Of a stretch of DNA of 6,514 nucleotides, positions 1-5,963 are shown in pieces (position 1 is the stretch's first letter; each line of letters opens with the position of its first letter). The stretch is from an uncultured Prevotellaceae bacterium (lineage in GTDB: Bacteria; Bacteroidota; Bacteroidia; Bacteroidales; Muribaculaceae). The stretch spans positions 1 through 6,514 of the forward strand of contig CALBLR010000166.1 of assembly GCA_937896015.1 (NCBI GenBank), read 5' to 3'. The translations under genes and the position numbers were made by a program. The notes below the pieces were generated by a model. That model saw only the letters and a list, made by a program, of their open reading frames with translations. It did not search any database and was not told the origin of the DNA.

Positions 1-136
1 CGTCACCGCGGCTGCACACCTCGCCTATGATGCCGCTCACCGTGTGGCGCAGCTCGCTGGTGTCGGCCACCGCGCGCCGCATGAGCGCAGGCCACAGGCT
101 GCGCTCTGGATTCTCAATTATTTTAATCGTTGCCAT
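1..136 (-). CDS. hisD: Histidinol dehydrogenase HisD, N-terminal 45 residues (runs off the left edge)
   Basis: HisD is the cytoplasmic, zinc- and NAD-dependent enzyme that oxidises L-histidinol to L-histidine in the last two steps of histidine biosynthesis. Only the N-terminus is visible: it begins MATIKIIENPERSLWPALMR and continues with a D-T-S-E-L segment and ends at S-R-G-D. The spacing of W..L.RR...D.SEL...V..I..EV...GD matches the HisD N-terminal helix region, where an R-x-G-D motif is usual. The zinc and catalytic residues lie outside the window. The ATG at 136 follows the hisG stop by 21 bp with no promoter-like sequence between them, so the two genes should be co-transcribed. In known Bacteroides genomes hisG is also followed by hisD. 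The assignment rests on the short N-terminal match plus position after hisG. Confidence 0.88.
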   Translation of the reverse strand, partial: MATIKIIENPERSLWPALMRRAVADTSELRHTVSGIIGEVCSRGD

Positions 137-157
137 GATTTCACTCTGTTAGTTTTA

Positions 158-1012
158 TCACATCACCATTTCCTCGATGTTAAGCACCAGGATGCCCTCG
201 GCGCCCACACCCTTGAGCCGGTTGATAACCGACCACAGCTGCTTCTCCTCAAGCACGGCGTGCACCGAGCACCAGTGCTGGTCGGCCAGAGGCAGAATGG
301 TGGGGCTCTTGATGCCGGGCAGGATGGCCACCACCTCGTCGAGTTTCTCGCGCGGCACATTCATGAGGATGTATTTCTTCTTCTCGGCCGTCTTCACAGC
401 CTCGATGCGGAACAGCAGCTCGTCGAGAGCCTGCTGCTTATCGGCGCTAAGCTCACGCCCGCCGCCTATGAGCACGGCCTCGCTCTCGAGCGCCACCTCC
501 ACCTCCTTGAGGTTGTTGCTCACCAGCGTGCCTCCACTCGACACTATGTCGAATATGCCGTCGGCAAGCCCAATGCCCGGAGCGATCTCCACCGAGCCGC
601 TGATGAGGTGAATGTCGGCCTTGATGCCGTGCTTGCTCAGGTAGTCGGCAAGGATGCGCGGATAGCTTGTGGCAATTTTGCGGCCATTGAACCACTCGAT
701 GCCCTTGTAGTCGGCATCCTTTGGAATGGCCAGCGAAAGGCGGCACTTCGAAAATCCCAGGCGGCGCAGAATCTCCACATTCTGCTGCTTCTCCATCACC
801 TCGTTAAGCCCCACGATGCCGATGTCGGCCGTGCCGGTGGCCACCGAGTCGGGAATGTCGTCGTCGCGCAAAAAGAGCAACTCCACCGGGAAGTTGCGCG
901 ACGGCACAAGCAGCGTGCGCTTCACCGCCACCAGTTTGATACCGGCCGCGCCCAGGAGCTCCATGGTCTCGTCATAGAGGCGGCCCTTTGATTGTACTGC
1001 AATTCTTAGCAT
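158..1012 (-). CDS. hisG: ATP phosphoribosyltransferase HisG, long (hexameric) form, 284 aa
   Basis: HisG condenses ATP with PRPP to give phosphoribosyl-ATP, the committed and histidine-inhibited first step of histidine biosynthesis, in the cytoplasm. The protein starts MLRIAVQSKGRL, the classic HisG opening. Residues 138-162 form the PRPP-binding signature (S-G-S-V-E-x-A-P-x-x-G-L-A-D, then S-S-G-G-T-L). Residues about 211-284 form the ACT-like C-terminal regulatory domain (KKYILMNVP, LPGIKSPTI, GAEGILVLNIE), which marks the long form that needs no HisZ subunit. The length of 284 aa is normal for that form. The frame stays open upstream to 1132, but an ATG there would add 40 residues unlike any HisG and would lie inside the leader RNA, so the ATG at 1012 is chosen. 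No strong Shine-Dalgarno sequence is visible, as is common in Bacteroidetes. hisD follows after 21 bp. Confidence 0.97.
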   Translation of the reverse strand: MLRIAVQSKGRLYDETMELLGAAGIKLVAVKRTLLVPSRNFPVELLFLRDDDIPDSVATGTADIGIVGLNEVMEKQQNVEILRRLGFSKCRLSLAIPKDADYKGIEWFNGRKIATSYPRILADYLSKHGIKADIHLISGSVEIAPGIGLADGIFDIVSSGGTLVSNNLKEVEVALESEAVLIGGGRELSADKQQALDELLFRIEAVKTAEKKKYILMNVPREKLDEVVAILPGIKSPTILPLADQHWCSVHAVLEEKQLWSVINRLKGVGAEGILVLNIEEMVM

Positions 1013-1045
1013 AGTTCTATGTGATTTTTTTGATTGATTAAGCTG

Positions 1046-1094
1046 TATTAAAACAAATCGGCCGGCTATCCCGATTGACTCAGGGAAAGCCGGC
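1046..1094 (-). terminator. Attenuator terminator hairpin upstream of hisG
   Basis: In the minus-strand RNA a 7-bp perfect GC-rich stem (GCCGGCT with AGCCGGC; positions 1088-1094 with 1061-1067) is extended, after one A/A-type mismatch, by 4 bp (1083-1086 with 1069-1072) around a 10-nt loop. It is followed by a U-rich tail reading GAUUUGUUUUAAU (about 1048-1060). This is an intrinsic terminator placed 34 bp before the hisG ATG, so if it formed freely it would stop transcription ahead of hisG. Its 5' arm is also the partner of the antiterminator helix, which supports a conditional role. Termination efficiency cannot be judged from sequence alone. Confidence 0.85.
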
Positions 1095-1178
1095 TTCTGA
1101 ACAATGATGTATTGTGATGTGTGAATATGCAAATTTCATTAAGTGGCGACAATACACACAGCGTCATTCAGCTTTCCC
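1083..1178 (-). promoter_or_regulatory. Antiterminator structure of the his leader RNA, mutually exclusive with the terminator
   Basis: Three nested helices can form in the minus-strand RNA. GGGAAAGCUG (1178-1169) pairs with CGGCUUUCCC (1092-1083) over 10 bp with one G-U. AAUGA (1168-1164) pairs with UCAUU (1107-1103). UGUAUUGU (1156-1149) pairs with ACAAUACA (1115-1108). The first helix uses 1083-1092, which is also the 5' arm of the terminator, so both cannot exist at once. Its upstream strand lies in the last three sense codons and the stop of the leader ORF, so a ribosome at the stop would cover it. A further 6-bp helix, GCGACA (1213-1208) with UGUCGC (1151-1146), overlaps the third antiterminator helix and could act as the competing 1:2 structure. 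The pairings are read directly; the switching behaviour is inferred from the enterobacterial his and trp attenuators. Confidence 0.8.
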
Positions 1179-1230
1179 ACGGGCAGCCGCAATGATGATG
1201 GTGATGGTGTCGCTTGCTGAACATTTGCAT
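1168..1230 (-). CDS. hisL: his operon leader peptide with six consecutive His codons (20 aa)
   Basis: This small ORF reads MQMFSKR, then six histidines, then CGCPWES and a TGA stop. The six His codons (CAC CAT CAC CAT CAT CAT) occupy 1192-1209. It starts about 20 nt downstream of the predicted transcription start and ends 155 nt before hisG. A run of histidine codons directly ahead of hisG, followed by a terminator, is the hallmark of attenuation. When charged tRNA-His is scarce the ribosome should stall on these codons; when it is plentiful the ribosome should reach the stop and cover the antiterminator strand at 1169-1178. A second in-frame ATG at 1224 could be the true start without changing the model. 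No Shine-Dalgarno sequence is evident. The peptide itself probably has no function after synthesis. Confidence 0.88.
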   Translation of the reverse strand: MQMFSKRHHHHHHCGCPWES

Positions 1231-1255
1231 TACAATAATTCGCTTTTACCGCAGG

Positions 1256-1287
1256 CAAAGTTACAACTTTTCGCTTAATTACCCAAA
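1256..1287 (-). promoter_or_regulatory. Bacteroidetes-type promoter of the his leader and hisGD
   Basis: On the minus strand a -7 box TAACTTTG (1263-1256) fits the Bacteroides consensus TAnnTTTG exactly. A -33 TTTG (1287-1284) lies 20 nt upstream, within the usual 19-21 nt spacing for the primary sigma factor of this phylum. Transcription would start near 1248-1250, giving a very short leader of about 20 nt before the leader-peptide ATG and about 235 nt before hisG. Confidence 0.82.
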
Positions 1288-1353
1288 ACCCACACACACC
1301 AATCCGCCATTTTTCACCGATTTGTTACTACTATAAGCGCCGTGACACAACTA

Positions 1354-1405
1354 AAGCAGGCAATCCGCCGGCGGCCTTGTGGGCGTGCCGGCGGATTGCC
1401 TGCTT
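1354..1405 (-). terminator. Strong hairpin ending the ppiD-like gene (19-bp perfect stem)
   Basis: Positions 1354-1372 and 1387-1405 form a perfect 19-bp inverted repeat (AAGCAGGCAATCCGCCGGC as one arm) around a 14-nt loop. It begins 40 nt after the stop of the ppiD-like gene. On the minus strand the stem is followed by UUUAGUUGUG, a modest U-run beginning within the stem's last bases. It sits between that gene and the his promoter, so it should separate the two transcription units. The structure is symmetric, but no plus-strand gene ends here. Confidence 0.82.
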
Positions 1406-1412
1406 ATTTCTG

Positions 1413-1429
1413 GCCCGCGCAGGGCGGGC
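1413..1429 (-). other. Small GC hairpin between the ppiD-like stop and its terminator
   Basis: A 6-bp inverted repeat, gcccgc (1413-1418) with gcgggc (1424-1429), surrounds a 5-nt loop 16 nt after the stop codon of the ppiD-like gene and 7 nt before the large hairpin on the transcript. It lacks a U-tract, so alone it is unlikely to terminate. It may add to 3'-end formation or mRNA stability, or be chance in GC-rich sequence. Confidence 0.35.
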
Positions 1430-1445
1430 TTTGATGACGGTCGGT

Positions 1446-3527
1446 TTAGTAGAACTTGATGAGGTTCTTCTTAACTGTGGTGGCCTTGCTCAGGATGCCG
1501 TAGAGCATTTGCGGCTGGCCCACCACCTGTGCGCCGCGGGTGCGGGCGAACTGTGCGTCGAGTTCCTGCTTAGAGGGCTTGCGCTGGCTCTTCTCGGCCT
1601 TAACAACCTGGAACACCCAAACTGCGCTGTTGCCCTTCCAGGGACCAACCAGAACGCCTTGCTTGGCGGCTGCCACGCGGCCGTAGATGGCCGTTTCGCT
1701 CGGGTCGATCTTCATTGCCTGGTCTTGGGCGAAGTTGATTTCGGTGGTGTCGATTGCAGTGCCCATCAGCTTGGCATATGCCTGGAGGCTGTTGGCCTTG
1801 CCACCATACTGCTTCATCAGGGCATCGCCCTTCTTTGAGTTGCGCACCTTCTCGGTGAGGTATTTCTTCACCGGAGCATAGTCGGCGGGGAAGTAGTCGC
1901 CGTCGTAAACTGCGTCGAGAGCCACAACCACCAGAGTGTTGTTGTTGTCGGCGTCGAAGATGGGCGACACATCGCCAACCTTTGCCTCAAACGCCCACTT
2001 GATGGCCTTGCGGGTGTCGCGCAGACCGATGCCGAACTGCGGGTTGTAGCCGATTTGCGGAGTGCTGGGAGTCACTTGAATCTCAACGGCGTTGTATCCT
2101 GCCTTGGCGGCATTCTTGGCGAATGCGGCGGCGGTGGTGTTGCTGCTCACAAACTTCTGCAGGCGGTCGCGCAGGGCATCGATGGTCTTCTGGCTTGCGT
2201 AGGCTTCATAGCTTACGGCGGCCACGGTGTAGTAGGTCTTGGGGGCCTTCTTCTCAACCACCTTGCACAGGTAAGCGCCCTCGGCCTGCGACTGGAGCAC
2301 CACATAGTTGCTGCCGGCTGCCGAAATCTTGTTTTTGAGCGAGTCGGGAGCCATGGCTATCTGCTGCCACTGTGCGGGCTGCACTTGCACGCCCTTCACC
2401 TTGGCAACCTCAGTTTCGGGCTTGCCACTGTTGAGCATGTTGAGCACTGAGTCTTGCAGCTTCTTGTCGCCTTGAACCACAACGGCTGCCACGTTCACCG
2501 AGTCGAGCGACTGCTCAACCTTCATCAGCTTGAACATGTTGTAGACGTTGTTCTGCGGTTCTGCGCGATACACAGCGCCGGCGCTTGCCCCCTTCACGAA
2601 GTCTTTCACCTTCTGGTCGCTGATTTGGTCGAGAGTCACCTTGGGGGTGTCGACCTTAAACTCGGCCATGGTGCGCACCAGGTCGAGGCCGTTGCTCTGC
2701 TGCAGTTTGGCATAAGCATCATTGATTTGCTTAGTGGCCACAGCCAAGTCGCTCTTGCTGGGGTTGATGTCAACCGAAATGTAGTGTATGTTGCGCACGT
2801 CCTCATCCTTGCGGAAGAGTTCCTTGCACTTGTTGTATTCTGCCTTAATCTCGCTGTCGCTCACGGGGTACTTGTCGTCGGCCAGTGTAGAGTAGTCTTT
2901 CTTCACAAAGTCGATGTAGCAAGTGGTGGCGCCGTCCTCCTGCATCTGCTTGCGGTCGAGGTCGTTGGCCTGCATCGAGCCAGTGACCAGCGCATAGAGC
3001 TTTTGCATGAGCAGCTGCTTGTACACCTGATCCTGCATGTCGTTCCATGCGGCGCGGATTTCAGTCACCTGCTGCTCCTGCACCTTATATTTGGTTGGGT
3101 TGGTGATGAAGTCGTAGGCCTGGGCGGGGCTTTGCACGCCCAGCTGCTGTGCAAACTGCACTGCGGCCTGAGCCGGGTTCTTGCCGGTGAGGGCTTCGCT
3201 CAGCTCGCTGTCGCTCACATAAATGCCCACCTTGTCGTATTCCTGCTCAAGGAGTTTCTCAAACACCATTTCGTCGAGCAGCTGCTCCTGCTGCACTGCG
3301 GGGTCTTGCTTCTGCTGCTGGTTTTGGTTTTGAGCGTTGAGTTTTTCGGAGCGCTTTTGGAACTCCATTATGTCGATTTTCTCACTACCGACCTTAGCTG
3401 CCGTCTGGTCATTGAAGAACGATCTGGCGGCCTGAACGCCGTCTTCAATGATGAAGGCGACCAGGCCCAGACCAATCACAATGGTCAAGATCACAGCTCT
3501 TTTTCTGATTTTTTCTAGTGCTGCCAT
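1446..3527 (-). CDS. ppiD: PpiD/SurA-like peptidyl-prolyl isomerase (membrane-anchored periplasmic folding factor), 693 aa
   Basis: The likely role is a chaperone for newly exported envelope and outer-membrane proteins, anchored in the inner membrane with its bulk in the periplasm. The N-terminus MAALEKIRKRAVILTIVIGL matches the Bacteroidetes PpiD opening, with a basic segment followed by one transmembrane helix at about 11-27. Residues about 40-190 resemble a SurA_N/PpiD chaperone domain. Parvulin-like rotamase stretches are suggested around 345-430 and 495-545 (a G-x-G-L-R-D segment, then AKVGDVSPIF), but they are divergent and I cannot confirm catalytic residues. A Q/N-rich tract (66-84) interrupts the N-terminal domain. 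E. coli PpiD is 623 aa, so the size is comparable. The gene has its own consensus promoter at 3596-3626 and ends at the hairpin at 1354-1405. The ATG at 3527 is preceded by an A-rich stretch rather than a Shine-Dalgarno sequence. Family placement is firm; catalytic activity is not. Confidence 0.85.
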   Translation of the reverse strand: MAALEKIRKRAVILTIVIGLGLVAFIIEDGVQAARSFFNDQTAAKVGSEKIDIMEFQKRSEKLNAQNQNQQQKQDPAVQQEQLLDEMVFEKLLEQEYDKVGIYVSDSELSEALTGKNPAQAAVQFAQQLGVQSPAQAYDFITNPTKYKVQEQQVTEIRAAWNDMQDQVYKQLLMQKLYALVTGSMQANDLDRKQMQEDGATTCYIDFVKKDYSTLADDKYPVSDSEIKAEYNKCKELFRKDEDVRNIHYISVDINPSKSDLAVATKQINDAYAKLQQSNGLDLVRTMAEFKVDTPKVTLDQISDQKVKDFVKGASAGAVYRAEPQNNVYNMFKLMKVEQSLDSVNVAAVVVQGDKKLQDSVLNMLNSGKPETEVAKVKGVQVQPAQWQQIAMAPDSLKNKISAAGSNYVVLQSQAEGAYLCKVVEKKAPKTYYTVAAVSYEAYASQKTIDALRDRLQKFVSSNTTAAAFAKNAAKAGYNAVEIQVTPSTPQIGYNPQFGIGLRDTRKAIKWAFEAKVGDVSPIFDADNNNTLVVVALDAVYDGDYFPADYAPVKKYLTEKVRNSKKGDALMKQYGGKANSLQAYAKLMGTAIDTTEINFAQDQAMKIDPSETAIYGRVAAAKQGVLVGPWKGNSAVWVFQVVKAEKSQRKPSKQELDAQFARTRGAQVVGQPQMLYGILSKATTVKKNLIKFY

Positions 3528-3595
3528 TATTTGATGTTATTTGTTTTTATCTATGGTGGTAAAAAACCTTTTGTTTTTTTCGCCAAATTAACACG

Positions 3596-3626
3596 CAAAG
3601 ATAGTAATTTTTACCTTAGTGCCAAA
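3596..3626 (-). promoter_or_regulatory. Bacteroidetes-type promoter of the ppiD-like gene
   Basis: The minus strand carries TATCTTTG (3603-3596), an exact TAnnTTTG -7 box, with TTTG (3626-3623) 19 nt upstream as the -33 box. Transcription should start near 3589, giving a 5' UTR of about 60 nt that is AT-rich and lies before the ATG at 3527. The promoter lies just beyond the stop of the PH-domain gene. No clear terminator hairpin is visible between 3528 and 3641, so some read-through from the upstream module is possible. Confidence 0.82.
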
Positions 3627-3641
3627 GCCATACGTGATTTT

Positions 3642-4076
3642 TCAATTAGTTTCAACCACTATGGCGGGGTTGATGGCTTTAAGATGCGCAATGAATTCGG
3701 CGCGATGCCGCGGCGAAATCACCACGCTGCGGCGCTTGCCATAGCACACCTCGATGCGCTGGCTCACCGACAGGGCGGGCGAGCTGAGCCATGTGCGGCA
3801 CGGGCGCACAAGCGTGATTTCACCGACATTGATGCGCAGGTTCACAAGCACGGTGCTGCGCACGCGCAGTTCACGCCTGGCGGGATCGACGTCGTAGTAG
3901 GTGCCACGCAGTAGGTCGACGAGCAGGGCCGCATAGAGCAGCAGCATCACTGCCGACGTCAGAGCCGAGGCCAGCGTAGCAGGCACGAAGCACCCGGCCG
4001 CCAGCGGCACTGCCGCCGCCACAAGCACAGCAATGAGCCAAGCGTCGATGGCCGAGCGGAATCTGATGGTTGACAT
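3642..4076 (-). CDS. Two-helix membrane protein with a bacterial PH domain (bPH_4/DUF1200-like), 144 aa
   Basis: The protein starts MSTIRFRSAIDAW and has two hydrophobic helices at about 13-30 and 37-56. A small soluble domain from about 58 to 135 follows, probably cytoplasmic. That domain begins G-T-Y-Y-D-V-D, contains P-A-L-S-x-S-x-x-I-E-V-x-Y-G and ends with V-I-S-P-R-H-R-A-E-F-I-A-H-L. This S-P-x-x-x-x-x-F-I-x-x-L ending is the signature I recognise from bacterial PH proteins of the YyaB/DUF1200 (bPH_4) type, found widely as small membrane proteins of unknown function. The frame is open upstream to 4187, but those 37 residues would overlap the barrel gene and look random, so the ATG at 4076 is chosen. 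It lies 8 bp after the stop of the barrel gene, which suggests translational coupling. What it binds is unknown. Confidence 0.75.
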   Translation of the reverse strand: MSTIRFRSAIDAWLIAVLVAAAVPLAAGCFVPATLASALTSAVMLLLYAALLVDLLRGTYYDVDPARRELRVRSTVLVNLRINVGEITLVRPCRTWLSSPALSVSQRIEVCYGKRRSVVISPRHRAEFIAHLKAINPAIVVETN

Positions 4077-4084
4077 AAAAAAGG

Positions 4085-5914
4085 TCAGAACACAAAGCCA
4101 ATGCCGCCCATTACATTGAGTTTTTGCGCACCTTGTCCAGCAATCACGTCCCACTGGCGGTTGAGCAGGTTGCCAGCCTCCACCCAAAGGTTGACGGCGG
4201 GACTGAAGCGATAGTTGGCGCTGGCGCGCAAATTCATCACATCGTCGAGCTTCAAGGCTTCCATTTTGTTCACTGTCTCGCCATCGGCATCAAGCGTCCT
4301 CGCGGCGGCCCACTGGCTGCGGCCCGTGCGGAAGTCGATGCCCAAGCCGACACTGAGTTGGCGGATGGGGCGCACCTTTAGGTCGGCGCTACCGGTGAGC
4401 TTGGCTCGGTCGATGCCGGTGAAATAGCCGCTCATGTATCCGTCGGCCTTATAGGTGGAGGTCTGCGGCGCATAGGTGGCCTTGGCATTAAGTTCTATGA
4501 GCGAGCGGTATTCATAGTTGAGTTCCGCACCCACCTTGTAGCCGCGCACATTGGGGTAGATGTAGCTGGCATAGGCGTAGGCCGATTCGTTCAATAAAGT
4601 GCCGTCGGCGGCACGCGCCACCAGCACCGGGTGCAATGCGCCCTTGGTTATGCCATAGCCGCCATACACGCGCAGGCTGAAGCCGCGGAACGGGCCAATC
4701 TTGAACCCGGCCTCAGCGTCGACGGGCACGAACGTGCTTTGCGGCATTTCTTGCGGAGTGCTGTAGCGGTAGTAGCGATACATGTTGTCGAGCAGGTTGA
4801 GGCGCTTGCCGCCCTGCGCGTCAACGTAGATGGCGGCGCCGTCGGCAACGCTCAGTTCAAGACGAACTGCGGGCGACAGGCGGATTTTAGCGCCGTCGCT
4901 AAACGAAAAGTCGACGTTGGCGCCAAGACGGGCGTGCATCATGCCGCTGCCCACGTGGTAGAACGGAGTGAGCGTGAGCATGCCATAGCTGCGCTTGCTG
5001 CCGTCGTGCGTCAGCAAGTAGATGTCGCTGTTGGCTTTAATGTTCACAAAGTTGCCGCGCAGGTCAATGCCCAGGCGCGACGCAGTGGTGCGGTCGTAGT
5101 CGAACCCGGCCACAAACTGCAGCGAGTTTTCCTTAAGGCCGGCATCGGAGGCAATCTCGCCCAAGCCTCGGTTGAGTCCGGTGTAGTTGTAATGCAGCGC
5201 AAGTCGGTAGTTTAGCAGTCCGTCGGTGAGGCTTGCCACGCCGTCCCAGCCGGCGCCGATGCGGGCTGTGAATATGGTCTGCTTGTTGTCGTCCCACGCC
5301 TGCGACTGGCCGCCGTAGTAGTTGAAGTTGTCGTAGTGTGCCAGAGCATCGGCCTTGAGCGTGCCGCCGCTGAAGCGGTTGCTCAGATCGATGCCAAACG
5401 TGTTGTCGTTGTAGCGCTGTTTAAGCCGCAGAGCCTCATCGGCAACCAGTTTAGAGGTGTTTTTGCCACTCCACGTGCTGTTGTGCAGAAACCAGGCCTT
5501 GAGCACTGTGGTGTCGTTGTCGATCAGGCGGTAGCCTGCGCTGGCAGTCATGTTGAGCTGCGTGCCGGCGCCCAGCATGGCATAGCCGCGTGTGGAGGCG
5601 AAGTTGTGCATGGTGCGGTAGCCATAGGGCAGCATGGTGGGAATCTGTGCGGGCAGCTGCGTGGGTGCGGCCCAATTGCTGTAGTTGAGTGTCACCTTTT
5701 GGGTGGCGGCAGCCTTTTTTACCCGCGGCAGGGCATTTTTCTTCGTGGCCTTTTTCTCAACAGGCACAAAGTCCTTTTCAAGCGTTATCTCCTGCTTCAG
5801 CTCGGTTTCCCGCGCCTGCTTGCCGGCGGCCGCGCCCTTCTTGGCCTGCTGCGCCTGGGCGGCAGCAGTGGTCAGGCACACGGCAAGGGCGGCTGTAACA
5901 TATATCTTTTTCAT
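4085..5914 (-). CDS. Outer-membrane beta-barrel protein, TonB-dependent-receptor-like but without a plug domain, 609 aa
   Basis: A Sec signal peptide is clear (MKKIYVTAALAVCLTTAAAQ, with a likely cut after A21). A lysine- and alanine-rich linker of about residues 22-75 follows, containing ITLEKDFVPV and NALP; this pattern recalls Bacteroidetes proteins annotated as TonB-dependent receptors. From about 97 to the end the sequence alternates polar and aromatic residues as in transmembrane beta-strands, and it closes with GGIGFVF, an aromatic C-terminus suited to BAM recognition. The predicted barrel occupies most of the protein. I see neither a carboxypeptidase-like N-domain nor a plug, and no convincing TonB box, so active TonB-driven transport is doubtful. 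The ATG at 5914 follows the TPR gene stop by 49 bp with no TAnnTTTG promoter between, which suggests one operon. Substrate or partner is unknown; a complex with the TPR protein is an inference from gene order. Confidence 0.8.
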   Translation of the reverse strand: MKKIYVTAALAVCLTTAAAQAQQAKKGAAAGKQARETELKQEITLEKDFVPVEKKATKKNALPRVKKAAATQKVTLNYSNWAAPTQLPAQIPTMLPYGYRTMHNFASTRGYAMLGAGTQLNMTASAGYRLIDNDTTVLKAWFLHNSTWSGKNTSKLVADEALRLKQRYNDNTFGIDLSNRFSGGTLKADALAHYDNFNYYGGQSQAWDDNKQTIFTARIGAGWDGVASLTDGLLNYRLALHYNYTGLNRGLGEIASDAGLKENSLQFVAGFDYDRTTASRLGIDLRGNFVNIKANSDIYLLTHDGSKRSYGMLTLTPFYHVGSGMMHARLGANVDFSFSDGAKIRLSPAVRLELSVADGAAIYVDAQGGKRLNLLDNMYRYYRYSTPQEMPQSTFVPVDAEAGFKIGPFRGFSLRVYGGYGITKGALHPVLVARAADGTLLNESAYAYASYIYPNVRGYKVGAELNYEYRSLIELNAKATYAPQTSTYKADGYMSGYFTGIDRAKLTGSADLKVRPIRQLSVGLGIDFRTGRSQWAAARTLDADGETVNKMEALKLDDVMNLRASANYRFSPAVNLWVEAGNLLNRQWDVIAGQGAQKLNVMGGIGFVF

Positions 5915-5963
5915 ATTGCGGAATTCTATATTATAAATAATGTAATGGTTGATGATACACGGG

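Noticed and set aside
44..991. Plus-strand open frame (315 codons) opposite hisG
   Set aside because: It is the antisense shadow of a highly conserved hisG, with no recognisable domain in the translation.
1013..1132. In-frame N-terminal extension of hisG by 40 residues starting at 1132
   Set aside because: The extra residues match nothing in HisG, whose usual N-terminus is the MLRIAVQSKGRL at 1012, and the DNA is fully explained as attenuator RNA.
1066..1167. Second small ORF (33 codons) beginning just after the leader peptide stop (TGAATGACG)
   Set aside because: It runs through the antiterminator and terminator and has no amino-acid bias or family likeness. Its translation would disrupt the regulatory structure. 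The stop/start proximity could be chance.
1168..1230. The His6-CGC peptide as a functional metal-binding protein
   Set aside because: Its place ahead of hisG and the pairing of its 3' end with the terminator explain the His run better as a regulatory leader.
2454..3518. Long plus-strand open frame (354 codons) opposite the ppiD-like gene
   Set aside because: It is an antisense shadow of a real gene in GC-rich DNA. Its leucine/histidine/valine-rich translation resembles no family, and the minus-strand frame has clear domains, a promoter and a terminator.
4077..4187. Upstream extension of the PH-domain protein by 37 residues
   Set aside because: It would overlap the end of the barrel gene and has a random, cysteine/tryptophan-rich composition. 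The ATG at 4076 gives a normal two-helix start.
5915..5963. Possible separate promoter for the barrel gene in the 49-bp AT-rich gap
   Set aside because: The gap has TATTTATAATATA-like sequence but no TAnnTTTG with a -33 TTTG, so it is treated as an intra-operon spacer.
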